Of a stretch of DNA of 64,000 bases, positions 1-11,600 are shown one piece after another. A program made the translations under genes and the position numbers. Position 1 is the stretch's first letter; the number at the start of each line of letters is the position of its first letter. Source of the stretch: a virus; the IMG/VR virus record IMGVR_UViG_3300034284_001183, positions 1-64,000 of that record; one strand, 5' to 3'. The notes beneath the pieces were generated by a model. That model was not told the origin of the DNA. It did not search any database and saw nothing but the letters and a program-made list of their open reading frames with translations.

Positions 1-3000
1 TGGAAAGAATTAAATAGAAAAGAAAGAAACTCTGTATTGGATAGATACGGAAACTTAAATATACACCCATCAGCACTTAACGTTAACGAAGGTTACGGTA
101 GATTAGGCGATGGATTGGGTGACGCTGTTGTTGAAGCTTTTGGTGAAAAAAGAGCTAGAAAATATATGTTCTCACTTGAGAACTTAGCTTGGAGAGATTC
201 TGCACAGTTTAACGAATTACCACCTTGTGAAAAAGGTTCTAACGGTGGTAGAATTATGTGGTTCCCACCATATAACATAAGATTTACAGACGATACAACA
301 ACAAACTGGACAACACACCAATTCTTAGGTAGACCAGAGGCAATATATACATATAACAACACCGAAAGATCTGGAACATTATCTTGGGATATTGTTGTCG
401 ATCACCCAACAATAATGAACTTATTGGTGGATAAAGAATTTGCAGCTTTAACAGATGGTGAAGTTGATGAATTATTGGCGGCTTTCTGGGCTGGTTGTTT
501 GGATTACGACATTTTTGAATTGGCTAGAATTTGGGGTGTATTTAGTGATAGTGATATTGAGTATTTTAAAAAGGTTATATCAGATTTAGATATTAGATTA
601 CCAAATGATAAAATTAGAAGTAAAGTTGAGTCATCAGGTAGTTTCCAACAAGAAGGTGTTAAAATTGAAACACCAAGGCTTCAGATAGTACCATTAACTA
701 AATTTGATTTATTTTTCGAAAACGATATACCATTACCTAAAGATTCTTATAAAAACCCTCTAACACCTTTTAATGTGGCTGGGTATGATACATATTACAA
801 TATATACGCTAATTTAGCTAGAGGTAAAAATCTGAATCAAAATTCAGAGTTTCAAGAATTAGCTGTAGGTGGTAACTCTGGTTTAAGTGAATCTGGAAGA
901 ACGAATTGGATTAGATATGATTATACTATAGGTGAAAATGCACCAGCAGATAACCAACATTTCTTTACAAAAGATAGGGTAAAATATGATAAAGAATCAT
1001 ATGGGTATGAACAACAGTATGAAAGCATTGCTTTAGAATATTCAGCAGACAAATATGCTAGTGTTAAAGACTATAACCTAAGATTTGCAATGGTTGCGCA
1101 TGCATCACCTTCAGCACCTGGTAGCAATGATGCAGCACTAAAAGAGTATAACAATAAATTAGCGTCAAGAAGATTTGTTTCAGTTACAAAATGGTTAATA
1201 CTTAATGTACTGAAATCTCCTGGTGATAATGGTGAAATTAAATGTTATACATTAGGTAACCAAGAAATAAAATCAGTAGAGGATGTTGATAAATTACATG
1301 GTGATTTAGAAATATCTAAATCAATTACAATATTAAGGGGTGACCTTAATTCAAGACAAGAAATTAGTTTTAATATTGTTTCAAGAGGCCAAGATATTAA
1401 TGATTTATTTCAAAAAAATCCAGAATCAACCACCCCAGTTGATGTTATTCGGGATAGGAATCAGTATACTAGTTTATTCGGTAGACCACTTACAGGAGCA
1501 ACCTCTGGTGTTGAGTATTTTCCTATAAGTTATGGTGCTAATGAAACTTATTATATGGTTAAAACATATGATGAGTTTAATAAACTTATAGTAGCTGGGT
1601 CACCTGATGAAACTACTTTTATACCTTCTGTACCAAAAGGTATTACAACACCAATAAAAAGTAAATATATTGGTACTTGTGTAGCTATACTAAGCAATGG
1701 AAAGCGACCAGAGACCAGAGAAGCGGACGTTATTTGTGGTAGCTTGTCCCCAATTGCATCATTTGCGAGAAGGGTTGAGATTGAAGCAAAGTTAATACCG
1801 AAGGAAATCCCATTGGAAAGAAAAAATCCGCCAGGTGAAACACCACCATTATATGTTGAAGAGCAGGTCCCAACAACCAATGTAACAAAAAGAGAGATTG
1901 CACAAAGAATACTTAATAAATTATTAACAGAATGTGATTATTTTGAATATTTGTCAAAAGAGTCACCAATTATTTTTGATAGTTTAAAACAAAAATTAAA
2001 ATATTTTAGCCCAGCATTCCATGCAATGACACCTGAAGGGTTAAACGCTAGATTAACCTTTTTACAGCAATGTATGAGACCTGGTGATACAATCACTAAG
2101 GACGTTGGTGTTTCTGGCTGTGACGCTAAGAATACAGCGTTTGGTAGACCACCTGTATCTGTTTTAAGAATCGGAGATTTTTACCACACAAAAATCATCA
2201 TTAATAGTTTAAATATTAGTTATGATCCATTATTATGGGATTTAAACCCTGAAGGTATTGGTGTACAACCAATGCTAGCAAAAGTTAATATTTCATTTAA
2301 ATATATTGGTGGACAAGGTTTAAGAAGATACGTTGATCAATTACAGAATGCATTAACATTTAACTATTACGGTAACACAGATGTTTACGATGAAAGAACA
2401 TTTGCTAATACAGATAGAAGAGAAAGGGACTTAATAAATCTTGAACAAGATTTCTTTGCTGAAAATTCGTTGGATTTAATACCAATCGTTGCGGCAGCTG
2501 AGTTAATAACACCTTCAACAGAAGGTTTACCAATACCTTATGGTACTATTGGGGTTATTAGTGAGAGATTGTTACCAAAATTGGCTGGTGGTACGTATTA
2601 CCATAATTTAACTGGTGCAGCAACATTTGACCTAACAAAAGAGTACATAGCGGAAACATGTGTTACATACCAAGGTCAATACTATGTTAGAAAAAACGTA
2701 AAATACCCGATAGCAGATGGTTTATATACTAAAACATTACCAACAGACACAGCAACTTGGACAGCAATAGACCACTCTAATTTTGGTGAATTTGCATTTA
2801 GACAAGAATACGGTAGATTATACTTACAAAGATATGATATACAATATTATGACCTATTTAGTGAGTTGTATTATAGCTTTGGTGATTATGTAAATAATTT
2901 TGCTAATTACATAGGTAAAACCGAAGACAAAACAATTGGTAAATATAAGGTAATTAATAACGTATTAAAAAATAAAAACTATAAAAAACCTTTATCAACT

Positions 3001-5397
3001 ACTGGTACAACCATTAGTGAAATAATCGGTAATATATCTGGTACAACATTACCAAACACAAATCTTAGTGGTTTAACTTATTCCGAAATTTTTAACACCG
3101 TTGCTAATGAAAGAAGATATATTGGACTTGGTGATGTGTTTAAATATCACCCATTCTTTTTAAGTAAAAATAATAATAAAGAAGAACCTTTTGAGGCTTT
3201 AAAATTAAATTTACATCCACAAGAGTACATGTTTAAAATTGGTGACGGTAAAGGTTTACCTTATAATTTCACAGCTTTAACAGGTGCAACTAATAACGGT
3301 AGAAGTAGCAAATATTTCCAAGGTAACTTTACAAACGGTTATACAAACAATGTAGATGGTAATTCTGAAACTGGTGGTATTTTCTTTAGAGACACAAACG
3401 GTATAAAAATATATAAGGATATTGAATCTAATTTTGTCAATGAGTTTAGAACAAAAATTGCGACAAACACGTTAGGTTTTTGGTTTGATACAACAGATAA
3501 TTTAAAAGGGTTTAAAAACTTTTATAAAAATCTGGAAACTAGTCACATAAAAGATTTTACTAGTTATATTGATACACAATTTGTTTCATTCTATTCTAAG
3601 AGAGATTCTGACACCGATTCAACAATAACAGCGTTAAACGATTCAATCGCAAGAATGTCGGTTATATTGGCTGGTTTATCGTTACCATTGTATGGTTACG
3701 ATGCAACGCTTTCAGAAGGTAGGGCTAAATTATACGAAGTAATACCTAACGCTAAAAAATTAAGCACACCAGTTACTGGTAGTACCATGTTTGGTTACAA
3801 CCCATACGAAAAATACAAAAAACTATCGATAGATGGTGGTGAATTAATTAGTTTAAGTGATGTTTATGGTATTTTAACTGAAGCGAACGGTATTCAAACA
3901 AGTGGTTTCACAATAAATAAATACGCATCACTTGGTAACGGTATGTATTTCTTTAAACAACTTAAAAACAATTTAAATAACACAACATCTGATAGTGTTA
4001 TTAAAGAGTATGTAAGAAATATGACCTATATTAGTAAAGTGTTTGGTTATACCACTGTTGGTGATTTACCAAATCAATATGATTTTGATAATTTCTTACC
4101 AACGAATAATAATTTAACAGCGTCAATTTCAACAGCAAACACCTTTAAATTTGGTCAAATAAATCCAGCGGTAAGCGGAAACCCAACAGACGAGAATTTC
4201 TCACTTAACCCTTATGAGTATGGTACTAGCTCAAGCGCTAGATCTTTGGAAACAACATCATACGCATTGGTTAGTAGAGATAGTAGTAATATTGTAAATA
4301 ATACAGCAAATAATGTTTACCAACAAGGTGAGTATCAAATGAAATACACGTTTGAAAAAATTAATTATGAGTTGTTAGATTTTAGTAATAAAACTTTAGA
4401 GTTTATGTTATCAGATGAGTCTGAAACTAAAAACAATGATATTGATTTAGTTTATACACCAAACTATGAGCTTGATTTACAAATTAATAGTTTAACTGGT
4501 GTAACTTTAAACCCAACGGGTTCAACAAGTGGTGTAACAACCTCAGATGTTTTATTTTACTACGGTTTAAATAAGAAAACCAATTCACAAAATAGCTTTA
4601 TAAAAGATATAAATTATTATTTATTTAACGAAAATAACCCTAATTTAACAGGGACTACATTAAATACACAATTAAAAAATCTTAATACTTTAATGATGTA
4701 TGATTATACCATAACAGAGGAATACGTAAATTCACTACCAGATCAGCAAAAGTTTAAATTAAACGGATTTGTCAGTGGATCTACAAGCGGTACAACAACT
4801 GGTATAACATATGGTGAAACCGTAAAAATGTCAGCAATGCAAGATGTTTTATTTATAGAATTTTTATATAACTTATATGTGAGTAAATCAGTTCATATTG
4901 AAGCTATTATGGCTAAAATAGAAAAAACTGGTATCAACCCACCAGCAAGTATTAAGAATAACCCAATAAGGGTTGATAAATACAAAAAAGACCAAACGGT
5001 TAAAATTAAAAAATCAATTGAGGGGGCGTTCAAACTTATTGAAACTTTTGTTAAAAAATACGACTCTGATTTGGCTGATGTGCTTAGCTATACATCAAAC
5101 CTGAATGATAACACCATAAAAAATATAAATAAAAATATTTTTGGTGTTAATAATTCAGCTAAAGTATTAGACAAATTTGAAATAAAAAATAAGTTAATTA
5201 AGGGTAATTTTGACGATTATACGGTTACATTCAGGGAGACAAGTAAACTAGACAGTACGATCATTAAAAACTTAAAACTCTTTACAAAATATAAAAATGA
5301 ACCTATTATTAATATATGTTCAACAAACGAGGCTGAATCGATTAAAGTAAACACCGAAACACAATTGGCAATGCTTTACCCAGAGCTTTATAATTAA
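1..5397 (+). CDS. Giant tail/baseplate structural protein with OmpA-like segment (5' truncated)
   Basis: The reading frame is open from base 1, so the true start lies upstream; a TTG at 37 is only the first possible start inside the window. About 1798 codons are visible. A segment at roughly nt 1020-1390 resembles an OmpA C-terminal peptidoglycan-binding fold: a YNNKLASRR helix followed by VTKWL, and later SRQEISFNIV in place of the family's NRRVEI. The aspartate that normally binds diaminopimelate seems absent, while the arginine pair is kept. Around nt 2150-2400 there is a stretch (RIGDF, then ISYDPLLWDL and a P-rich beta strand) like those in tail-tube-associated baseplate proteins. A short TCVTYQGQYYV segment near nt 2640-2780 looks like a CBM5/12-type module. 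It sits directly before a gp53-like wedge gene, so baseplate membership is likely; the exact role is not recognised. Confidence 0.6.
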   Translation, partial: WKELNRKERNSVLDRYGNLNIHPSALNVNEGYGRLGDGLGDAVVEAFGEKRARKYMFSLENLAWRDSAQFNELPPCEKGSNGGRIMWFPPYNIRFTDDTTTNWTTHQFLGRPEAIYTYNNTERSGTLSWDIVVDHPTIMNLLVDKEFAALTDGEVDELLAAFWAGCLDYDIFELARIWGVFSDSDIEYFKKVISDLDIRLPNDKIRSKVESSGSFQQEGVKIETPRLQIVPLTKFDLFFENDIPLPKDSYKNPLTPFNVAGYDTYYNIYANLARGKNLNQNSEFQELAVGGNSGLSESGRTNWIRYDYTIGENAPADNQHFFTKDRVKYDKESYGYEQQYESIALEYSADKYASVKDYNLRFAMVAHASPSAPGSNDAALKEYNNKLASRRFVSVTKWLILNVLKSPGDNGEIKCYTLGNQEIKSVEDVDKLHGDLEISKSITILRGDLNSRQEISFNIVSRGQDINDLFQKNPESTTPVDVIRDRNQYTSLFGRPLTGATSGVEYFPISYGANETYYMVKTYDEFNKLIVAGSPDETTFIPSVPKGITTPIKSKYIGTCVAILSNGKRPETREADVICGSLSPIASFARRVEIEAKLIPKEIPLERKNPPGETPPLYVEEQVPTTNVTKREIAQRILNKLLTECDYFEYLSKESPIIFDSLKQKLKYFSPAFHAMTPEGLNARLTFLQQCMRPGDTITKDVGVSGCDAKNTAFGRPPVSVLRIGDFYHTKIIINSLNISYDPLLWDLNPEGIGVQPMLAKVNISFKYIGGQGLRRYVDQLQNALTFNYYGNTDVYDERTFANTDRRERDLINLEQDFFAENSLDLIPIVAAAELITPSTEGLPIPYGTIGVISERLLPKLAGGTYYHNLTGAATFDLTKEYIAETCVTYQGQYYVRKNVKYPIADGLYTKTLPTDTATWTAIDHSNFGEFAFRQEYGRLYLQRYDIQYYDLFSELYYSFGDYVNNFANYIGKTEDKTIGKYKVINNVLKNKNYKKPLSTTGTTISEIIGNISGTTLPNTNLSGLTYSEIFNTVANERRYIGLGDVFKYHPFFLSKNNNKEEPFEALKLNLHPQEYMFKIGDGKGLPYNFTALTGATNNGRSSKYFQGNFTNGYTNNVDGNSETGGIFFRDTNGIKIYKDIESNFVNEFRTKIATNTLGFWFDTTDNLKGFKNFYKNLETSHIKDFTSYIDTQFVSFYSKRDSDTDSTITALNDSIARMSVILAGLSLPLYGYDATLSEGRAKLYEVIPNAKKLSTPVTGSTMFGYNPYEKYKKLSIDGGELISLSDVYGILTEANGIQTSGFTINKYASLGNGMYFFKQLKNNLNNTTSDSVIKEYVRNMTYISKVFGYTTVGDLPNQYDFDNFLPTNNNLTASISTANTFKFGQINPAVSGNPTDENFSLNPYEYGTSSSARSLETTSYALVSRDSSNIVNNTANNVYQQGEYQMKYTFEKINYELLDFSNKTLEFMLSDESETKNNDIDLVYTPNYELDLQINSLTGVTLNPTGSTSGVTTSDVLFYYGLNKKTNSQNSFIKDINYYLFNENNPNLTGTTLNTQLKNLNTLMMYDYTITEEYVNSLPDQQKFKLNGFVSGSTSGTTTGITYGETVKMSAMQDVLFIEFLYNLYVSKSVHIEAIMAKIEKTGINPPASIKNNPIRVDKYKKDQTVKIKKSIEGAFKLIETFVKKYDSDLADVLSYTSNLNDNTIKNINKNIFGVNNSAKVLDKFEIKNKLIKGNFDDYTVTFRETSKLDSTIIKNLKLFTKYKNEPIINICSTNEAESIKVNTETQLAMLYPELYN

Positions 5398-5405
5398 TTA
5401 TTGAT

Positions 5406-5723
5406 ATGGCTAGATATTTTAATAGATATAAAACGTTAGATAGTGATTCAAAGCACATATCCCCACCGTTTATTAAATTGATTGAAAAAACAACCGATTT
5501 ATTCACTGTTTATAATACGGGTAAAAGTAGGTTGGATAAAATTAGTCAACAATATTATTCTGCACCATATTATGGTTGGTTAATTTTAATGGCGAACCCA
5601 GATGTGGCACCTAGTGAATGGGAAATACCCGACAACACAACACTTAGAATACCTTACCCTTTGCAAGATACTTTAAAGGAATATGAAACAAAATTAAAAA
5701 ACAGGGTAGAATATTATGGCTAA
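5406..5723 (+). CDS. 53: Baseplate wedge protein, T4 gp53-like (LysM-type fold)
   Basis: This 105-residue protein has the layout of the gp53 wedge family: a short N-terminal region ending in YNTGKSRLDKISQQYY, then YYGWLILMANP, then a tail ending TLRIPYPL. That matches the LysM-like pattern of 'G-R-D-I-A-YG, W-I-N, L-IP' seen in small baseplate proteins. In T4, gp53 helps join the wedges around the hub. The length is shorter than T4 gp53 and close to the minimal LysM core. It starts 8 bases after the preceding gene, and its stop lies within the next gene, an 8-base overlap that suggests translational coupling. It could instead be a generic LysM tail protein, but the neighbours favour a baseplate role. 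Confidence 0.7.
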   Translation: MARYFNRYKTLDSDSKHISPPFIKLIEKTTDLFTVYNTGKSRLDKISQQYYSAPYYGWLILMANPDVAPSEWEIPDNTTLRIPYPLQDTLKEYETKLKNRVEYYG

Positions 5724-8670
5724 TACGTATGATGAAAAAATACTATCCAGTTTTGGTAAAAGATCAACTGAAGCAAATAGTTCCATACCTAATGGGATTT
5801 TTGTAGTTGACCCAAATAAGGTAATTAATAGCGATAACAATATTATTCCTAGATATGTTAAACAGGAAGATCTTGTAATGTACGCAAATCTTACCGCTCG
5901 TTTAAACCCTGACAGCGCTATTGTAAATAATGGTGATGGGGAAAAATCTAAAATTATTACTATTGGTCAAATAGGGGTTAATTTTATGAACCCTTTAGAA
6001 AGAGCTGTAAAAAATAATGATGGTACTATAGATTTTTCTAAAAAAAGAAATAAGGGTGTTTTTACAACAGACTGGAGTGATTTTTTTACAACAAATAGTG
6101 ATCAGGAAGGTTTCTTTGACCCAGAAACATTTGGTATAACAAGCATTGACGTTTCTCATAACGCATCGATGACACCTATCATAAAAATAGAATTCGTTGA
6201 CGTACAGGGTAGAACATTGCTTGAGAGAGGTAATGACCCAACAAACCCATATAATATTTTTTATAGGTTCCCGTATCCTTTATTTAGTTTAACGATAAAA
6301 GGTTATTACGGTAAAGGTATTGAATATCCTTTGTCAATGACAAAAACGTCAACAACTTTTGACTCATCAACGGGTAATTACATAATTAGAGCTGAATTCT
6401 TATCAAGAACGTTTTCAATATACAATAACTTTTTAATGGTATATGCTTACTTAGCACCTTACATGTATCAAATTGGTGATGCAAATAGTGGTGATTATCT
6501 CGGTAAAAGATTATTAAAAGGGTTGTACCAAAAACAAAACAAAAAATATGAAAAAAAATATGGTGTAACAGCCAAATTTGTTGATGGTAATTGGGTTGTA
6601 ACTGGACCAAATGAAAAAAGTATAAATGAGTTTAAAAAACACCAATTTGTAAAATACCCATCAATATTAGATATGATTAGAACAAGTAGTGTTCTAAATA
6701 AAAATGAATTGGCTTATGCGAATGAATTAAATGAAACAAATAAAGATAGGGGGGTAGCTTTAGAAGTATACGCTAAATTAGAAGAAAAATTTGATCAGGC
6801 AATAAGAAAAGAAATACCAGTGTGGGGAAAAAAATTAGTACAAGATAAAAGAAACACTGGTGATTATTACCTTAATGAAAATCTTTTGTCTAGGTTAAAT
6901 AATGGATCCGTTGCCAATCTATCTAACCAAACAATGGCTAATGAGACTGGCGCCAATAAAATTGATCCGTATCTTTTAATAAGAGAGTATTCTGAAACAG
7001 TCACTATAGAGCTGGAAAAGTTTTCGGGTAGCGATTATAAAACATCTGAAGGTGTAAACGTTAATTTAAAACAAAATATTATTAATGATATTAAGTTAGA
7101 GTTGACAGCAGCTAAAGGTTTTAAAAACGAAACTTCATATATACAAAAACTAAATAGCAGTAATTTAAAAACTATTTTTAATGATGATTTAATACTGTTT
7201 AATAACACTTCATTGAGGGATAGTGACAGCCTTAAAAATGTGTATTTTAGTGAGGTGTTTTTTAAAAAGATACATAAAATTATAATTAAAAATCTTATTA
7301 ATTTTTTTGAAAAAGCAGATTCTGTTACTGAAGATCAGTTATTTTTTAATTTAAAAGAAAAAATAGGTTTTGTACCTAATATTGACAATGTTATTCGTAT
7401 TTTAATGAATAACATGCAAGTATTCTTAACATTATTAAATCTATCGGCATTAAACTCATTTAGGCAAATTAAAGATGATGATAGTAGGGAAAAAATGCAA
7501 TCACTTTTTGGTGAGTATGAAATCGATATTGATAACCCAGACATAAAAAAATTCTACCCATTCCCAAATTATTTTCAAAAAGAATTGGATATTGAAAGTA
7601 ATACATACGTTTTTAAAAAAACATACCCTGGGAATAAAAATACAAAACATTGGTTTGAGGTTCAGTTTACCGAGGAAATTTTTCGTGCACTAACAAGAAT
7701 GAAAACTGTGTATGGTGGTGAGAATATTAACAATATCGACCCATACGATAACCAAACACAAATATACTATGAAAATTTAAGAAATCAAACGGTTTTAACC
7801 GCTAGTAATCAAATTAAAGGGTTGATATCATCGTTATTGGTCATAAACAATCTTAACCCTTACGATACACAACAAACCCCAATCGAAACAGTTTATGAGT
7901 TTGTTGATAAATTGATGTTATTTTCTGGTTTTGCAAATACTGAAACAGAGAAAATAAACCCAAAATTAATTGACATGTTGGCCACACATGAATTTTCAAT
8001 GTTAGAGGATTCGGTTAGAAATGCTGATAAAACAAGTCTTAGTGTTTTTTATACCAATATAAATAATAAAATAAAAACAGCTGCTGGTACAACAGAAACA
8101 TATTACGATGCTTTTGCAAGAACAATGGCGGGTAGCGATACAAATTCAACTGGACTTGTTAATAACATTAATAACGTAATTGTACAAATAACACAATTAT
8201 TGAATAAGCAATATACTATTACTGAGTTAAATATGACCAAACAAAAAATAGAGGGGTACATTAATAGCGCAACGAATTTAGAAACGTTTAAAACATTATA
8301 TGATTATGACCCTTTAGAATATAAGAGTCGTAAAAACCCCAACACACCAGAAAGATTACATGCTGTGTTTTTTAACGGTTTAAACATGCATGATCAGATT
8401 GAAGGTAATGACCCTAACCTAAGTACACTGGCGGCAGAAATTAAAGCTAATTATACTAAACCAACTAAAAATACAAGTGGTTATCTTCAATCATTTGATG
8501 TGGATGTGGAATCATACCCATTAGATTTTAAAATAGACAATAAAGTTTCGACCAATAAAGAAAATTCAAACGCTTTAGCTATATCAGTTAAAACTGATGC
8601 AATAAATCCAGGTCTCATACCTAATAAAAAAATTAAAGATCAAACTAAATATAGTAAAATATTAATATAA
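5716..8670 (+). CDS. Large baseplate-associated structural protein, unknown family
   Basis: This 984-residue protein has no signal peptide, membrane segment or catalytic motif that I can see. The best-ordered region is residues ~140-250, a beta-rich stretch with FVDVQGRTLLERG, YRFPYPLFSLTIKGYYGK and a following FDSSTGNYIIRAEF. This reads like a tail hub or wedge beta-domain that contacts neighbouring subunits. The middle (about 300-640) is helical, charged and asparagine-rich, and the end is extended. Its start overlaps the gp53-like gene by 8 bases and its stop is 3 bases before the giant hub gene, placing it in a baseplate operon. I infer a hub-proximal structural role. A gp27-like function is possible but cannot be shown by eye. 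Confidence 0.55.
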   Translation: MANTYDEKILSSFGKRSTEANSSIPNGIFVVDPNKVINSDNNIIPRYVKQEDLVMYANLTARLNPDSAIVNNGDGEKSKIITIGQIGVNFMNPLERAVKNNDGTIDFSKKRNKGVFTTDWSDFFTTNSDQEGFFDPETFGITSIDVSHNASMTPIIKIEFVDVQGRTLLERGNDPTNPYNIFYRFPYPLFSLTIKGYYGKGIEYPLSMTKTSTTFDSSTGNYIIRAEFLSRTFSIYNNFLMVYAYLAPYMYQIGDANSGDYLGKRLLKGLYQKQNKKYEKKYGVTAKFVDGNWVVTGPNEKSINEFKKHQFVKYPSILDMIRTSSVLNKNELAYANELNETNKDRGVALEVYAKLEEKFDQAIRKEIPVWGKKLVQDKRNTGDYYLNENLLSRLNNGSVANLSNQTMANETGANKIDPYLLIREYSETVTIELEKFSGSDYKTSEGVNVNLKQNIINDIKLELTAAKGFKNETSYIQKLNSSNLKTIFNDDLILFNNTSLRDSDSLKNVYFSEVFFKKIHKIIIKNLINFFEKADSVTEDQLFFNLKEKIGFVPNIDNVIRILMNNMQVFLTLLNLSALNSFRQIKDDDSREKMQSLFGEYEIDIDNPDIKKFYPFPNYFQKELDIESNTYVFKKTYPGNKNTKHWFEVQFTEEIFRALTRMKTVYGGENINNIDPYDNQTQIYYENLRNQTVLTASNQIKGLISSLLVINNLNPYDTQQTPIETVYEFVDKLMLFSGFANTETEKINPKLIDMLATHEFSMLEDSVRNADKTSLSVFYTNINNKIKTAAGTTETYYDAFARTMAGSDTNSTGLVNNINNVIVQITQLLNKQYTITELNMTKQKIEGYINSATNLETFKTLYDYDPLEYKSRKNPNTPERLHAVFFNGLNMHDQIEGNDPNLSTLAAEIKANYTKPTKNTSGYLQSFDVDVESYPLDFKIDNKVSTNKENSNALAISVKTDAINPGLIPNKKIKDQTKYSKILI

Positions 8671-8673
8671 AAG

Positions 8674-11600
8674 ATGCCATCATATAATCAAAATTTTTTA
8701 GATAAAAGATATATATCAAATACTGATATTGACATAAACGCTATGATGAGTAGTGTTACAGGGGAAACTATTGATGGAACTTTTTTAACACTCAGAAAAG
8801 AATTAGAAGATACTAACGCATACCCAAATACTATGCTAGATGCTGGTGTGAATAATCACGCTATTTTTGCACAAAACATGGTTAAAGAAACAACCACTGG
8901 TAAATTTTTTAAAAGCGGCCAAATGTTTTTAAATACCATCAAATGTGAATCAAATTTTGGTTCTTTTGGTTTTTTGGATACATCTTTCCTAAGAACAGCT
9001 TTTAAAACAACACAAGGATTAGTTGAATTACCAATACACACAATATTAAAAATTGGTGGTATATATGATTTTTATTATTATAATGATTACGAAAAAGATA
9101 CTAAAATTGATCTTGACATTGTAAATGGTTTAAAAACAAATAACGGTTATGATTTATTCGATGACCCTATTGTAAAGAACAAACATTACGGTACCTATGT
9201 GTTTGATGATAAAAACCTTATTTTAGCGACAGCACCATTTGTAAAACCAATTACCCCAAGGCATATTGATGACTCGATTGGTAATGGTAGTGATTCTTTT
9301 AGTAAAACTAATATTAGTAAAAACTATAAAGAAAAATATTACGATTATAATTATGGTCTTGAATTATCTTTAAATAATAATATTTCATCACACATGCCAT
9401 TTAGTGGTTACGGTGTATTGAATAATTATATGAATTCGATGTCCCATTTCTTTTTTGGGGAAGGTCTTGATGGTGGTACTGACATAACTGACACGAGAAA
9501 TAATAACGGTATACCTTATCATATTATAGGTAATTTTAAAGGTAACCTAAAAACTTTTAAAACTTATAACGACACTCAAATTAATTTTTTAGCGTCATAC
9601 AACAATTACGGAACCAAAATTCAACATGACCTTAACGGTTTAAAAGCAGCGTTAGATACATTAACAAAAACAATAACCCTTGACACTAATTTTGTTTTTT
9701 CAAAATCACCTAAAAAAACTGAGTTTTTTTTAATGCTGTCAAAAATTAAAGCTAATTATCTTGGTGGGTACATCGCAACAGATTATCTATACACAGTAAT
9801 AAAAGATTTATGTACCGTTAATAATTTAAAAGCAAAATCTAATGACGTTCCTTTATCCGATTTTGCCGCATTATTAATACATTTACTTTTTTACCCAGAT
9901 GGTGCTGAAAAAGATTCTAGAAGACCTAACAAAACAGTTAGGGTATTATCTTTATATGATGTGGACCCAAATTCATTCACGAATGTTGTGGAATATGAAA
10001 CAAATACTCTTTACACAACTATAGATTTTTTGTTATTTATATTAGGAGAAACCCAGGAAAAACAACACGAACAAGTTTCAAAGTTATTATTATCCTTATG
10101 GACAAAAGAATTTAACACAGAAAAGGGTTCTAGGTTATCACCATTAGATAAACAAGGTACATATGTTGTTTACCCAAGCTGCGGTGGTGAGATTAATATT
10201 AAAGAATTATTTTCAAATAAAAATCATACCTATCATAAAACAAATAATGTATCAACATTTATAGAAACACCTGATTTAAGTAACTCTTATGTTACAGGTT
10301 TAACAACATCATCATTTACTAATACTGATACGGATGGTAAATATTATGATAATATAAGCAATGATACATTAAGTGCTTTAAATTTTGATTACAAAACTTT
10401 TTATGGTAACTTACCAAACAACATTTCAATTAATAACCCATTTACTGAGTTTTTAAATTTAAAAGGTTTAGTTAGCACGCTTAAATATTCGCAAAAGAAT
10501 ACGGTACCAAAATCAATACCAGATAACGATAATTTCTTTTTGAGTAGATATAACCAGTCTTTATACGGTCTTGGTTTAATAACCACAAATATAACAAACC
10601 CAATGGTAACGTCAAATCTTGATAGATATGATGACTTGTATATTATTGCAAATACAACAGATCCATCTGGAGTTAAAGAATTATATTTTGACAACAGAAC
10701 GCTTATTAATAACACATCCAAATTATTTTGGTTTGACCAAACAAGAAATGTTTTCCCGTATACTGAGATTTATAGATCGCAAAATGGTGAACATTTAAAA
10801 GATATTAAAGTTGTTGATAACCGTGAGGTGGCACAATATGGCTATGGTGATAACGTAAAACAGTTATATGAATGGGGTGATCCATTAGATGCTGAGTCTA
10901 ACCTTTGGATTTACGACTACTCAAAATTTGAAAAGGATAGAACCTTTTATTTCGATGGTTATAAGTCTGACATTGACATATATATTGATATATTTGGTGT
11001 TGATAAATTAGAAGATTTTAGGGCTTTATTTAAAAATTTTGTTGATAAGGACACAAAAAATTATTTTACAGAAGCATTTAATACATTTAATTTTCAGTCG
11101 TTAATTAAACACACAAATATTTTTGGTTATACACATTTACCAGATAGCGTTACATTAGATAGGGTATACACAAAAGAAGAAATATCAGCTTTTTTATGCG
11201 GTTATTCTGGTGATTTTATTGAGTTTGCATCCAAAAACGATGTATCTAAAATAATAAACTACGCTTTAACAATTGGTCAAGAAAATAAGGCTAAAATTGT
11301 TATTGATGAGTTTATGAACGCAAAAATAACAATCAATAACTATTCAACAACAGGGCCTTTATATGTAGATAATACTGGTGATAACCCAGAAGGTCTTAGG
11401 TTAAATTCTAACATATTTAACCCGATAATAATGTATGCTAGTGAAACAAGAACAGCTGATAGTATTATTAGTAAACTTGACTATAGGTTATTATTTAGAA
11501 CATTATTATTTGGTGACCAACCAATTAGCCCGTATGATGTAAAAACAATACCAGATAATTTTAACACTTTGGTTGATAAATATCTGGATGTTTGGCGATT

